This document shows positions 8,542 to 16,892 of a stretch of 64,000 bases of DNA, piece after piece. Source of the stretch: Paenibacillus spiritus (GTDB lineage: Bacteria; Bacillota; Bacilli; Paenibacillales; Paenibacillaceae); contig NZ_VYKK01000022.1 in NCBI RefSeq assembly GCF_008710135.1, positions 1-64,000 on the forward strand. Direction: 5' to 3'. The notes under the pieces are model-generated. The model was not told where the DNA came from and ran no database searches. It saw nothing but the letters and a program-made list of their open reading frames with translations. Made by a program: the position numbers and the translations under genes. Within the stretch, counting starts at the first letter, position 1; every line of letters starts with the position of its first letter.

Positions 8542-9573
8542 ATGGGGACGATGCTTAAGAATACGAAATGGGTGCTGCTTCTGTACTTCCTGATTTCGGG
8601 CAGTATGACAGCTCTGCTGATGTATGCAGGCACCTGCTTCGGGTACATCCGGGTCGCGGATTACCGGATGTGGGTCTATCTCACCGCCTCGATTGTGCTG
8701 TTCACGGTTGTCATCGGCTATATGGCGGTCCAGCGCATCCAGCGCCGGATCGACCATCTGGACCTCAATATGCTTCAGGTGGCGAAGGGAAATCTCTCGG
8801 TCCGCATGCCGGACAGCGACGACCCTTCGTTTGCCCGCGTCTACCATGAGTTCAATATGATGATGGATACGGTCGAGAATAAAATGAAGCTCCTGCAGCG
8901 CCTCGGCGAGCAGGATGTAATCGAGAAGGAGAAGGCGACGGAGAGCGCCGTGCTGGAGGAGCGCCGCCGGATGGCGCGGGATCTGCACGACACCGTCAGC
9001 CAGCAGCTGTTCGCCATTCACATGTCGGCCTCCTCGCTGCCGAAGGTGCTGGAAGTCAACCCGGCGCAGGGCCGCACGGTCATGGGCCAGCTGATTACGA
9101 TGTCGCAGATGGCGCAGAAGCAGATGCGGGCCCTGATCGCCCAGCTTCGTCCGGTGGAACTCGAAGGCCGCAATCTGTATGAGGCGCTGGAGAAATGGTT
9201 CCCGGACTACTGCCGACAGAACGGGCTGAAAGGCATCAAGGAGCTGGAGCTTCAGGGGGGCTTGTCCGAGGCGATTGAGTATCAGCTCTTCCTGATTATC
9301 CAGGAGGCCATGGCCAATATCGTCAAGCATGCCGAGGCGAGGCTGGTCAGCCTGTCTCTCCGCGAGACGCCGCGCCAGGTGGCGCTGAGCATCAGCGACG
9401 ACGGCCAGGGCTTCGAGCTTGGAGGACAGAAGCAGGGCTCATACGGGCTCAGCACGATGCGGGAGCGAGCCGAGAAGCTCGGCGGCCAGGTCGAGATCAT
9501 CAGCCGGTCCGGGGCAGGCACGACAATCCGCGTACATATACCGAAATACTCGATGGAGGAGGCGACTTCATGA
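8542..9573 (+). CDS. liaS: LiaS-type sensor histidine kinase
   Basis: A 343-residue kinase of the NarL-partner type. Two membrane helices (about 9-31 and 44-62) flank a very short outside loop, so it probably senses within the membrane. A HAMP-like region follows, then the HisKA_3 motif EERRRMARDLHDTVSQQL with phospho-acceptor His149, and an ATPase domain with EAMANIVKHA and SDDGQGFELG. It starts 3 bases after the liaF stop and overlaps liaR by 4 bases, so the three are translationally linked. In Bacillus the stimulus is interference with lipid II cycling; here that is inferred. Confidence 0.9.
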   Translation: MGTMLKNTKWVLLLYFLISGSMTALLMYAGTCFGYIRVADYRMWVYLTASIVLFTVVIGYMAVQRIQRRIDHLDLNMLQVAKGNLSVRMPDSDDPSFARVYHEFNMMMDTVENKMKLLQRLGEQDVIEKEKATESAVLEERRRMARDLHDTVSQQLFAIHMSASSLPKVLEVNPAQGRTVMGQLITMSQMAQKQMRALIAQLRPVELEGRNLYEALEKWFPDYCRQNGLKGIKELELQGGLSEAIEYQLFLIIQEAMANIVKHAEARLVSLSLRETPRQVALSISDDGQGFELGGQKQGSYGLSTMRERAEKLGGQVEIISRSGAGTTIRVHIPKYSMEEATS

Positions 9574-10220
9574 GCGCCATACGTATTCTGCTGGTGGACG
9601 ACCATGACATGGTCCGGATGGGGTTGAAGACCTATCTGATGCTGGAGCCAAGCTTCGACGTAATCGCAGAGGCCGCGAACGGGAAGGAAGCGCTGGAATT
9701 ACTTCGGAGCCGGGGAGAGGAGCAGCTTCCGGACCTTGTGCTGATGGACCTGATGATGCCGGTCATGAACGGCGTGGAGACCACCCGGGCCATGCTGGCA
9801 GAATTTCCGGGCCTGAAGATCGTGATTCTGACCAGCTTCCTGGAGGATGACCTTGTGGTCGATGCCATTGAAGCGGGCGCGGTCAGCTACGTGCTGAAGA
9901 CCGTCTCGGCGGAGGAACTGATCTATGCGCTGCAGGGGGCCTACCGGGGAATGCCGGTCATGACCGGCGATGTCTCGCAGGCGCTGACCCGCGGCATCCG
10001 GCAGCGGACCGTGCAGGGCGATTCCTCGGGCCTGACCGAGCGCGAGAAGGAAGTGCTGCTGCTCATTGCCGAGGGCAAGAGCAACAAGGATATCGGCGAA
10101 GAGCTGCATATCAGCATCAAGACCGTGAAGACCCATGTCAGCAATCTGCTGATGAAATGCGAGCTGGAGGACCGCACCCAGCTGGCCATCTACGCCCACC
10201 GCAAAGGCTGGGTGGGATAG
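9570..10220 (+). CDS. liaR: LiaR-type response regulator (NarL family)
   Basis: The 216-residue regulator has a receiver with the acidic pair in LLVDDHD, phospho-acceptor Asp60 (LVLMDLMMP), and the conserved Lys in SYVLKT. A LuxR-type helix-turn-helix follows near residues 150-210 (LTEREKEVLLLIAEGKSNKD). All activation residues are present. The ATGA overlap with liaS and a strong terminator after the stop mark it as the last gene of the operon. Targets in this genome cannot be told from the window. Confidence 0.92.
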   Translation: MSAIRILLVDDHDMVRMGLKTYLMLEPSFDVIAEAANGKEALELLRSRGEEQLPDLVLMDLMMPVMNGVETTRAMLAEFPGLKIVILTSFLEDDLVVDAIEAGAVSYVLKTVSAEELIYALQGAYRGMPVMTGDVSQALTRGIRQRTVQGDSSGLTEREKEVLLLIAEGKSNKDIGEELHISIKTVKTHVSNLLMKCELEDRTQLAIYAHRKGWVG

Positions 10221-10270
10221 AGACAGAGGCGAGGCGCCCGGAACGGGACGCCGTATGGATGGGCTCCAAG

Positions 10271-10309
10271 CAGAGCTTTCTCGGCAGAGAAAGCTCTGTT
10301 TTTATTTTT
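10271..10309 (+). terminator. liaFSR operon terminator
   Basis: A perfect 12-bp stem CAGAGCTTTCTC/GAGAAAGCTCTG is followed by TTTTTATTTTT. Confidence 0.9.
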
Positions 10310-10350
10310 AATAACAGAAGAAACAGGGGCAGCTCCCGCCATGTTTTATC

Positions 10351-10401
10351 TCCACTTAAATTGTTTTTAATGTGGACTTAAGGTTTAAAGTCCATTATAA
10401 A
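10351..10401 (+). promoter_or_regulatory. htrA promoter with overlapping inverted repeats
   Basis: A promoter candidate has -35 TGGACT (10373-10378), a 17-bp spacer and -10 TATAAA (10396-10401). The -35 and spacer coincide with an imperfect palindrome whose arms are TGGACTT and AAGTCCA (10373-10394). A second inverted repeat, TCCAC...GTGGA (10351-10376), overlaps its left half. The stretch is AT-rich in a GC-rich region. This looks like an operator for a stress regulator; a CssR-type regulator is one guess, not shown. The remainder of the interval between liaR and htrA (about 260 bases) shows no gene. Confidence 0.5.
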
Positions 10402-10479
10402 GACAAGAAAAGGAACAAACTTACACCTGCCGCAGACGGAATGCGAAGCGGCAGAGATGCGGGAGGTTGAAATAGAATT

Positions 10480-12105
10480 ATGGAAGACAACAACAAATTC
10501 AATGGGGAAGAGACTCCTAACCGCAACAGCGATTACAATACCAGCCGGGATGGAGCGGGAAGCGAAGCTTCGGCCGAACCCGGGTCGTCCTATTACTATT
10601 CGTACGGTCCCTTCAAATCGGTGAATGCGGACAGCGAGCGGGAGCCGGAACGGGTGGAGGTCACTCCGCCGCAGCCGGTTAAACCGCTCTCCTCGTTCAG
10701 TCCGGCGGTTCGTCCGGGCGGCGGATACGACGGAGGCAGCGGCTCGGGCGGACGCGGCGGAGCGGACGGCAACTGGCAGTACAACAACAAGAAGCCGAAG
10801 AGCGCTTTGAAGACAGGAGTTCTCTCCTTTCTGGCCGGCATGCTCGTCCTTGGCGGTTCGATGTTCGCGGCGGACCGGGGCAACTGGTTCACACCGGAAG
10901 ATACCAAGGCCGCAGTCGCGACGGCGACTACCGCAAAGGCAGCCAACGAGAGCGCCAAGGTGAATCCTTCCACTGCGATGACATCCTTGACTTCCGGTTC
11001 AGGCGATGTCTCCTCGGTGGTGGATCAAGCCGGTCCGGCCGTCGTCAAGATCGAGACGCTGGTCAAGAGCAGCTCGCGCGGCAGCCAGTCCAGCCCGTAT
11101 TCCAATGATCCGTTCTACCAATTCTTCTTCGGCGACCAGTTCGGAGGAAGCAGCGGTAATTCGCGCAATAATAACGGAAATTCCAATTCGAATTCCAACT
11201 CTGGTTCGGATGCTCAGCTTACGCCTTATGGGATCGGTACAGGTTTCATCTATGATGCCAACGGCTATATCCTGACGAACGAACATGTTATCGAAGGCGC
11301 TGACGTCATTCAGGTTACGGTCGACGGAACAACCAAGCCGTATGAAGCGAAGCTGCTGGGCAAGAGCAAAGACCTGGATCTGGCTGTGCTGAAGATTGAA
11401 GGCACGGACTTCCCGACCGTACCGCTCGGCGATTCGGATTCGATCAAGGTGGGTTCCGAAGTGGTAGCCATCGGGAACCCGCAGGGCTTTGACCACACCG
11501 TAACGGCAGGCGTGCTCAGCGCGAAGGACCGCAGCATCGACATTAATGAAGAGGACGGCAGCGGCACGCGCAACTATAAGAACCTGCTGCAGACCGACGC
11601 TTCCATTAACCCCGGGAACTCCGGCGGCCCGCTGCTGAATGCGGACGGCCAGGTCATCGGGATGAATGTGGCGGTAAGCACGGATTCCCAGGGCATCGGC
11701 TTCGCCATTGCAGTGAACACCATCAAGGAAGTCGTCGACAAGCTGGAGTCGAACCAGGCTATTCCGAAAGAACCGGTGCCGTTCATCGGCGCCACACTGA
11801 TGACGATCACGGATGAAGTGGCCAGCCAGATGGGAACTAACCTTAAGGACGGCTCCGTTGTGGCCGAGATTATCTATAAGTCCCCGGCTTATGTCGCCGA
11901 CCTTCGCCCTTATGACATCATCACCGGGGCGAACGGCAAGAAATATGCGACCAGCCAGGATCTGATTGATTATATTCAGACCCTGAAGGTGGGCGACAAG
12001 ATTACGCTGAATGTCGTCCGGGACGGCAAATCGCTGGACCTGCCGGTAACCATCGGCAACAAGAACGACTTCAATACAGGCAGCTCGCAGAACTCGAACC
12101 GTTAA
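10480..12105 (+). CDS. htrA: HtrA/DegP-like membrane-anchored serine protease
   Basis: A 541-residue quality-control protease. Residues 1-107 are a polar, Gly/Ser/Asn-rich cytoplasmic segment; a membrane helix at about 112-130 anchors it with the catalytic part outside. The trypsin-like triad is His269 (TNEHVIEG), Asp300 (LDLAVLKI) and Ser381 (NPGNSGGP). An Asn/Ser-rich loop (about 225-243) precedes the first half of the protease fold. One PDZ domain lies at about 430-525. It should degrade misfolded exported proteins under heat or secretion stress. The GGGAGG upstream is about 14 bases from the ATG, an unusually long spacing, but no better start is in frame. Confidence 0.93.
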   Translation: MEDNNKFNGEETPNRNSDYNTSRDGAGSEASAEPGSSYYYSYGPFKSVNADSEREPERVEVTPPQPVKPLSSFSPAVRPGGGYDGGSGSGGRGGADGNWQYNNKKPKSALKTGVLSFLAGMLVLGGSMFAADRGNWFTPEDTKAAVATATTAKAANESAKVNPSTAMTSLTSGSGDVSSVVDQAGPAVVKIETLVKSSSRGSQSSPYSNDPFYQFFFGDQFGGSSGNSRNNNGNSNSNSNSGSDAQLTPYGIGTGFIYDANGYILTNEHVIEGADVIQVTVDGTTKPYEAKLLGKSKDLDLAVLKIEGTDFPTVPLGDSDSIKVGSEVVAIGNPQGFDHTVTAGVLSAKDRSIDINEEDGSGTRNYKNLLQTDASINPGNSGGPLLNADGQVIGMNVAVSTDSQGIGFAIAVNTIKEVVDKLESNQAIPKEPVPFIGATLMTITDEVASQMGTNLKDGSVVAEIIYKSPAYVADLRPYDIITGANGKKYATSQDLIDYIQTLKVGDKITLNVVRDGKSLDLPVTIGNKNDFNTGSSQNSNR

Positions 12106-12123
12106 TCCAGGCGGACGGGACCG

Positions 12124-12160
12124 GAGAAGAGGCGGGAGGGGCATCCCTCCCGCCTTCTCT
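12124..12160 (+). terminator. htrA terminator
   Basis: AGGCGGGAGGG pairs with CCCTCCCGCCT around GCAT, followed by TCTCTCG. The T-run is poor but the stem is very strong. Confidence 0.6.
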
Positions 12161-12164
12161 CGTA

Positions 12165-12173
12165 TGATACAAT
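12165..12173 (+). promoter_or_regulatory. Extended -10 promoter of the two-component operon
   Basis: TGA followed by TACAAT (12165-12173) lies 41 bp before the response regulator start. Confidence 0.4.
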
Positions 12174-12213
12174 ATAGACAATTCTTGAAGAGTAAAGGGG
12201 CGGCTCTACACCG

Positions 12214-12903
12214 ATGCGACCGAGTATTCTGATTATCGACGACGACGACAAAATTATTTCCATGCTGCGGCGGGGGCTCGCTTTTGAAGGCTATGAAGTC
12301 AAGACGGCTTCCAACGGAGCGGAGGGCTTGCGGGCGGTGCTGGACAGCGAGCCCGATGCGGTCATTCTGGACGTTATGATGCCGCAGGTGGACGGATTCG
12401 AAGTATGCCGGCGTCTGCGGGAAGGGGGCAGCAGCGTTCCGGTCCTCATGCTGACCGCGAAGGACGAAGTGGAGCACCGGGTCAAGGGTCTCGATCTCGG
12501 AGCGGACGATTATCTGGTCAAGCCGTTTGCGCTCGAAGAGCTGCTTGCGCGGGTGCGCGCGCTGCTGCGCCGCAAGAGCGAGCAGGCCGGCGGGGGCGAA
12601 CAGGGTCTGGTCTATGAGGATCTGATGCTGGATGTCGATTCCCGCGAAGTGACCCGGGCCGGGAAACGGCTGGAATTGACGGCGAAGGAATTCGAGCTGC
12701 TGCATCTGTTCATGCAGAATCCAAAACGGGTGCTCTCCCGCGATCTCATTATGGATAAGATCTGGGGATATGACTACAGCGGGGAATCCAACGTGCTGGA
12801 GGTCTACATTGCGATGCTCCGGCAGAAGACGGAGGAGCATGGGGGCAAGCGTCTGATTCAGACGATCCGCGGTGCCGGCTATATCCTAAGAGGAGATAAC
12901 TGA
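12214..12903 (+). CDS. OmpR/PhoB-family response regulator
   Basis: The 229-residue regulator has a receiver with IIDDDDK, phospho-acceptor Asp53 (VILDVMMP), Thr in MLTAKDE and Lys in VKPFALEEL, and a winged-helix DNA-binding domain (about 130-226, with LTAKEFELLHLFMQN and TIRGAGYIL). It pairs with the kinase that starts one base after its stop codon. Proximity to htrA suggests an envelope or secretion stress role such as CssRS, but sequence alone does not distinguish this from other OmpR-type systems. Confidence 0.9.
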   Translation: MRPSILIIDDDDKIISMLRRGLAFEGYEVKTASNGAEGLRAVLDSEPDAVILDVMMPQVDGFEVCRRLREGGSSVPVLMLTAKDEVEHRVKGLDLGADDYLVKPFALEELLARVRALLRRKSEQAGGGEQGLVYEDLMLDVDSREVTRAGKRLELTAKEFELLHLFMQNPKRVLSRDLIMDKIWGYDYSGESNVLEVYIAMLRQKTEEHGGKRLIQTIRGAGYILRGDN

Positions 12904-12904
12904 C

Positions 12905-14362
12905 ATGTCGATCCGGTTGCGGCTGACCGCCTGGTATTCGGGAATATTGGCCGTCATGCTGCTGGTCTTCTCGGGTGCGATTTACGTTTTTTTCTATATC
13001 AACACCTATGGCGATTTGAAGGACCGGCTGCGGGCGCAGGCCGAGCGGCCCGAGCTTCTGCAGCCCACGCTCAATTTCGACGGATCGCTGGATCTGTCGT
13101 TCAATAACAGGCTGGACGCGCAGTACATGTTCGGGCAGATGTATATTTATGATTCCCGCAAGCTGACGCTTAGCGGCAATCTGCAGGACCTTGGATTACA
13201 GTTTGATGTGCCGAGCCGCGAGCAGGTGAAGAACAAGATGCAGTTCGTCCAGGGGACGTACGGAGGCTACCATTTCCTGATTTATCAGGTGGCGGTCAAC
13301 GCCGAGAACTATAACAACAACCCGGTCGGAGTGCTTCAAATCGCCTCTTACACGGGGGAGCAGGACAAGCTTCTTCACCGGCTCAAAACCATTCTGATTG
13401 CAGGGTCCTTCGCCACCCTGCTCGCCGCCTTTACCTTCGGGCTGTTCATGGCCCGCAAGTCGATGAATCCGATCGGCAAGGTTACCGAAGCCGCCGAGAG
13501 CATTCAGACCGGCAACGATCTCAGCGTGCGGATCGAATATGACGGACCGCCGGACGAGATCGGACGGCTGATCCATACGGTCAACGGCATGCTGGCGCGG
13601 ATGGACGGCATCTACAAAGACATGGAAGAGGCCTATGCGGTACAGCGGCGGTTCGTGTCCGACGCCTCGCACGAGCTGCGGACGCCGCTGACGACGATCC
13701 GCGGCAATATCGACCTGCTCCGCAAGATTTGGGAGCTGGAACCGGGCAAGGATCGGGGCTTCAGCGAAGCCGACATCCGCCAAATGTCCGTCGAGGCGAT
13801 CCAGGATATTGCGGATGAAGCCCAGCGGATGACCCGGCTGGTGGCCGATATGCTGACGCTGGCCCGTTCGGATACCGGACGGACGTTCGAGAAGGAGCCG
13901 GTAGCTCTGGAGCCGATGATGAACGAGGTGGCCCGCCGGGCCGCCCTTCTTCCGAGACAGGCGGAATGGTCCGCCGGTGATCTGTCGGTGCTGAACGGCA
14001 AATATGTCGTCGGCAACAAGGATTATTTGCAGCAAATGCTGTTCATTTTTATCGACAACGCCTTCAAATACACCCCCTCCGGAGAAGTCCGGTTCGATGC
14101 AGTGCTGTATCAGAATCAGGTCGGGCTGCGAATTGCGGATACGGGCATCGGAATGGCCAAAAGCGAAGTTCCGCATATCTTCGACCGGTTCTACCGGGCC
14201 GACGAATCACGCGGCAATACCGAAGGCATCGGCCTGGGGCTCTCGATCGCCAAATGGATCATTGAAGAGCACGGGGGCTCCGTGGAAGTGGTAACCCGTC
14301 AGGGCGAGGGGACGACCTTTGTCGTCTGGCTGCCGCTGCTCTTTGCTCCTCCGCTGGAATAG
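12905..14362 (+). CDS. HAMP-containing sensor histidine kinase
   Basis: The 485-residue protein has membrane helix 1 (about 9-31), an outside sensor domain of about 130 residues, membrane helix 2 (about 162-184), HAMP (about 185-238), HisKA with FVSDASHELRTPL (His256), and HATPase_c with FIDNAFKYTP, DTGIGM and GIGLGLSIAKWI. All catalytic boxes are intact. It is the partner of the preceding OmpR-type regulator, separated from it by a single base. The general layout is that of PhoR/CssS-like kinases. The ligand is not predictable. Confidence 0.9.
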   Translation: MSIRLRLTAWYSGILAVMLLVFSGAIYVFFYINTYGDLKDRLRAQAERPELLQPTLNFDGSLDLSFNNRLDAQYMFGQMYIYDSRKLTLSGNLQDLGLQFDVPSREQVKNKMQFVQGTYGGYHFLIYQVAVNAENYNNNPVGVLQIASYTGEQDKLLHRLKTILIAGSFATLLAAFTFGLFMARKSMNPIGKVTEAAESIQTGNDLSVRIEYDGPPDEIGRLIHTVNGMLARMDGIYKDMEEAYAVQRRFVSDASHELRTPLTTIRGNIDLLRKIWELEPGKDRGFSEADIRQMSVEAIQDIADEAQRMTRLVADMLTLARSDTGRTFEKEPVALEPMMNEVARRAALLPRQAEWSAGDLSVLNGKYVVGNKDYLQQMLFIFIDNAFKYTPSGEVRFDAVLYQNQVGLRIADTGIGMAKSEVPHIFDRFYRADESRGNTEGIGLGLSIAKWIIEEHGGSVEVVTRQGEGTTFVVWLPLLFAPPLE

Positions 14363-14371
14363 CGGTATAAT
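14343..14371 (+). promoter_or_regulatory. Candidate ispH promoter
   Basis: A perfect TATAAT (14366-14371) lies 17 bp after TTGCTC (14343-14348). It overlaps the end of the kinase gene, and no terminator separates the two genes. Confidence 0.45.
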
Positions 14372-14431
14372 AGGACGGATTCGATTTCATTCTTACGCCC
14401 GTTAACAGGCAGAAAGCACGGTGATAGAAGC

Positions 14432-15391
14432 ATGGAAGTCATCAAGATTTCTCCCCGGGGATACTGCTATGGTGTGGTCGATGCCATGGTGCTGGCCCGG
14501 CAGGCCGCCCAGAACCTCGATCTTCCCCGGCCAATTTATATATTGGGCATGATTGTCCACAACAGCCATGTGACCCAGTCCTTTGAAGACGAAGGCATCA
14601 TTACGCTCGACGGCCACAACCGGCTCGATATTCTGGATCAGGTGGAGAGCGGAACGGTGATCTTCACGGCCCACGGCGTTTCTCCCGAGGTGCGGCAGAT
14701 CGCCCGCCAGAAGGGTCTGACGACCGTCGATGCCACTTGCCCCGATGTGACGAAGACGCATGATCTGATCAAGGAGAAGACGGGGGAAGGCTGCGAGATT
14801 ATTTATATCGGCAAAAAAGGCCATCCCGAGCCCGAAGGCGCGGTCGGCATTGCCCCGGATCACGTCCACCTGATTGAGAAGGAGGACGAGATCGACTCGC
14901 TGTCGCTGCCCGCAGGCTCCCGAATCGTCATTACCAATCAGACGACCATGAGCCAATGGGACATTCGGCATATCATGAAGAAGCTGTTGGAACGGTTCCC
15001 CGGAGCGGAAGTGCACAATGAAATCTGCATGGCGACGCAGGTCCGCCAGGAAGCCGTGGCGGAGCAGGCCGGCCAGGCCGATCTGGTCATTGTCGTCGGC
15101 GACCCGCGCAGCAACAACTCTAACCGGCTGGCCCAGGTCTCGGAGGAGATTGCCGGCACACCGGCGCACCGGATTGCCGACCTGTCGGAGCTGAAGACGG
15201 AGTGGCTGCAGGGAATCTCCAAGGTGGCCGTGACGTCCGGCGCCTCGACGCCCACGCCGATCACGAAGGAAGTCATCGCTTATCTGGAGCAGTACGACCC
15301 TGCGAAGCCGGAGACCTGGGAGATCAAGCGTACCGTAAATATGGCGAAGCTGCTTCCTCCGGTGAAGAACAAGACCGCAGGCCGAGCTTGA
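14432..15391 (+). CDS. ispH: 4-hydroxy-3-methylbut-2-enyl diphosphate reductase
   Basis: The last enzyme of the MEP isoprenoid pathway; it reduces HMBPP to IPP and DMAPP using a [4Fe-4S] cluster. The 319-residue protein keeps the three cluster cysteines Cys12 (RGYCYG), Cys103 (DATCPDV) and Cys199 (NEICMATQ), as well as HGVSP and the SNNSNRL substrate motif. Length is normal. It is preceded by a complete two-component operon and followed by a terminator, so it is probably its own unit. Confidence 0.96.
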   Translation: MEVIKISPRGYCYGVVDAMVLARQAAQNLDLPRPIYILGMIVHNSHVTQSFEDEGIITLDGHNRLDILDQVESGTVIFTAHGVSPEVRQIARQKGLTTVDATCPDVTKTHDLIKEKTGEGCEIIYIGKKGHPEPEGAVGIAPDHVHLIEKEDEIDSLSLPAGSRIVITNQTTMSQWDIRHIMKKLLERFPGAEVHNEICMATQVRQEAVAEQAGQADLVIVVGDPRSNNSNRLAQVSEEIAGTPAHRIADLSELKTEWLQGISKVAVTSGASTPTPITKEVIAYLEQYDPAKPETWEIKRTVNMAKLLPPVKNKTAGRA

Positions 15392-15430
15392 GATCCGCGT
15401 CCGATACAGCCTGAAATGTTATCATTCGGG

Positions 15431-15460
15431 AAGCCGTCTCCTTCGGGAGCGGCTTTTTTG
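15431..15460 (+). terminator. ispH terminator
   Basis: AAGCCGTCTCC pairs with GGGAGCGGCTT around TTC, followed by a T-run. Confidence 0.8.
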
Positions 15461-15469
15461 ATTTGCCGG

Positions 15470-15498
15470 TTGACGGCAGGGAGGAATTCGGGTAAAAT
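15470..15498 (+). promoter_or_regulatory. Sigma-A promoter of aroF
   Basis: TTGACG (15470-15475), 17 bp, TAAAAT (15493-15498). The leader to the start codon is about 120 bases; I see no known riboswitch in it. Confidence 0.65.
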
Positions 15499-15622
15499 TA
15501 CTTTAGTGGATAAAAGCACAAAAGCTTAAAAGCATCAAAGTAATTATCATCACGGATTCCAGCCTTTGAGCGACTGTTCTACATACAACCCAAGCCCTGT
15601 ACAAAGAAAGGAAGGATTGCAA

Positions 15623-16669
15623 ATGATCGTTATTACATCGAATCATACTCCCGAGGAACAGCTTCAGGATATCATTGCCGTTATTGAGAAGGAAGGGCTT
15701 CAGGCGCATGTCTCCCGCGGCGCGGACCGGACGGTTATCGGACTGATCGGAAGCGTGAATCCGCAGCTTGCGGCGCATCTGCGGCAGATGAAGGGGGTCG
15801 AGAACGTAGTAAAGATCTCCAAATCTTACAAGCTCGCCAGCCGGGATTTCCATCCGGACGATACGGTCATTGATATCCGGGGCGTCAAGATCGGCGGCGG
15901 GAACCTGGTCATCATGGGCGGACCCTGCGCCGTCGAATCGCCGGAGCAGATCGACGAGATTGCCCGGCTGGTCAAGGCTTCTGGCGCCCAGGTGCTCCGC
16001 GGCGGCGCCTTCAAGCCGCGCACCGGTCCGTACAGCTTCCAAGGAGTCGGCGTGGAAGGACTGACCATGATGCAGGAAGCGGGACGGCGTCACGGACTGC
16101 TCACCATCACCGAAGTCATGACGCCCGAATACGTCGATATCTGCGCCGAACACGCCGATATTCTTCAGGTCGGCACGCGCAATATGCAGAATTTTGATCT
16201 GCTCCGCAAGCTCGGAACCTGCGGCCGGCCGGTGCTGCTCAAGCGCGGCTTCAGCGCCACCTATGACGAGCTGCTGAACGCGGCCGAGTACATTCTGGCC
16301 GGCGGCAATAAGGACGTCATGCTGTGCGAACGCGGCGTGCGCACTTTTGAGACCTACACCCGCAATACGCTGGATCTGGCTGCCATTCCGGCGCTGCAGA
16401 GCCTGAGCCATCTGCCCGTGATCTCCGATCCTTCGCACGGAACGGGCCGTCGCGAGCTGGTCGAGCCGATGTCCAAGGCATCCGTGGCGGCAGGGGCAGA
16501 CGGTCTGATTATTGAAATGCATACCGATCCGGACAATTCCATGACTGGCGATGGCGTTCAGTCCCTGTTCCCGGACCAGTTCCACAATCTGGTTCAGGAT
16601 CTCGGCAGGCTGGCTCCGCTTGTGGGCAGACAAATGTCTCCCCAAGCCCGCGATGCGGTGACGATCTAG
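15623..16669 (+). CDS. aroF: 3-deoxy-7-phosphoheptulonate (DAHP) synthase
   Basis: The first step of the shikimate pathway: PEP plus erythrose-4-phosphate to DAHP. From ATG 15623 (AAAGGAAGG 7 bases upstream) it has 348 residues. A small ferredoxin-like N-terminal domain (about 1-70, MIVITSNHTPEEQLQDII) precedes the TIM barrel with GGPCAVES, LRGGAFKPRT and HGTGRRELV, the type I-beta (KDO8PS-like) form. The N-terminal domain is like the regulatory one in Thermotoga DAHP synthase rather than the chorismate mutase domain of B. subtilis AroA. Feedback by aromatic amino acids is therefore likely but unproven. Confidence 0.93.
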   Translation: MIVITSNHTPEEQLQDIIAVIEKEGLQAHVSRGADRTVIGLIGSVNPQLAAHLRQMKGVENVVKISKSYKLASRDFHPDDTVIDIRGVKIGGGNLVIMGGPCAVESPEQIDEIARLVKASGAQVLRGGAFKPRTGPYSFQGVGVEGLTMMQEAGRRHGLLTITEVMTPEYVDICAEHADILQVGTRNMQNFDLLRKLGTCGRPVLLKRGFSATYDELLNAAEYILAGGNKDVMLCERGVRTFETYTRNTLDLAAIPALQSLSHLPVISDPSHGTGRRELVEPMSKASVAAGADGLIIEMHTDPDNSMTGDGVQSLFPDQFHNLVQDLGRLAPLVGRQMSPQARDAVTI

Positions 16670-16688
16670 AGGCTGCCGAAGGCCGTGA

Positions 16689-16715
16689 AAGCCGCGATAT
16701 TACGCGGCTTTTTTT
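16689..16715 (+). terminator. aroF terminator
   Basis: AAGCCGCG pairs with CGCGGCTT, followed by a long T-run. Confidence 0.85.
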
Positions 16716-16739
16716 GCCATTCGGCCCCGTTCACGAAAG

Positions 16740-16813
16740 CGTCAGAATATCTCACATTAGCATAAAAAATACCTGACATAAGCATTGACGATGTCAGGTA
16801 TGAGTTTTATAAT
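16740..16813 (+). promoter_or_regulatory. glnA promoter with palindrome around -35 and GlnR-like site
   Basis: The promoter is TTGACG (16785-16790), 17 bp, TATAAT (16808-16813). An 11-bp perfect inverted repeat (ATACCTGACAT at 16769-16779 and ATGTCAGGTAT at 16791-16801) flanks the -35, which sits in its 11-bp centre. Upstream, 16740-16756 (CGTCA, 7 bases, TCACA) matches the GlnR/TnrA consensus TGTNAN7TNACA except for the first base. The palindrome is a strong operator candidate; the GlnR assignment is tentative. Confidence 0.6.
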
Positions 16814-16892
16814 GACGACAGTAAAAAAACAAAACAAGAACATTGGAGATGTGGGATTGGCTTAATGTTCGGAACTTGGGGAGGAAAATTTC

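Noticed and set aside
10999-12840. 613-codon minus-strand frame across htrA and the response regulator
   Set aside because: It spans two well-supported plus-strand genes and an intergenic terminator, which a real gene would not.
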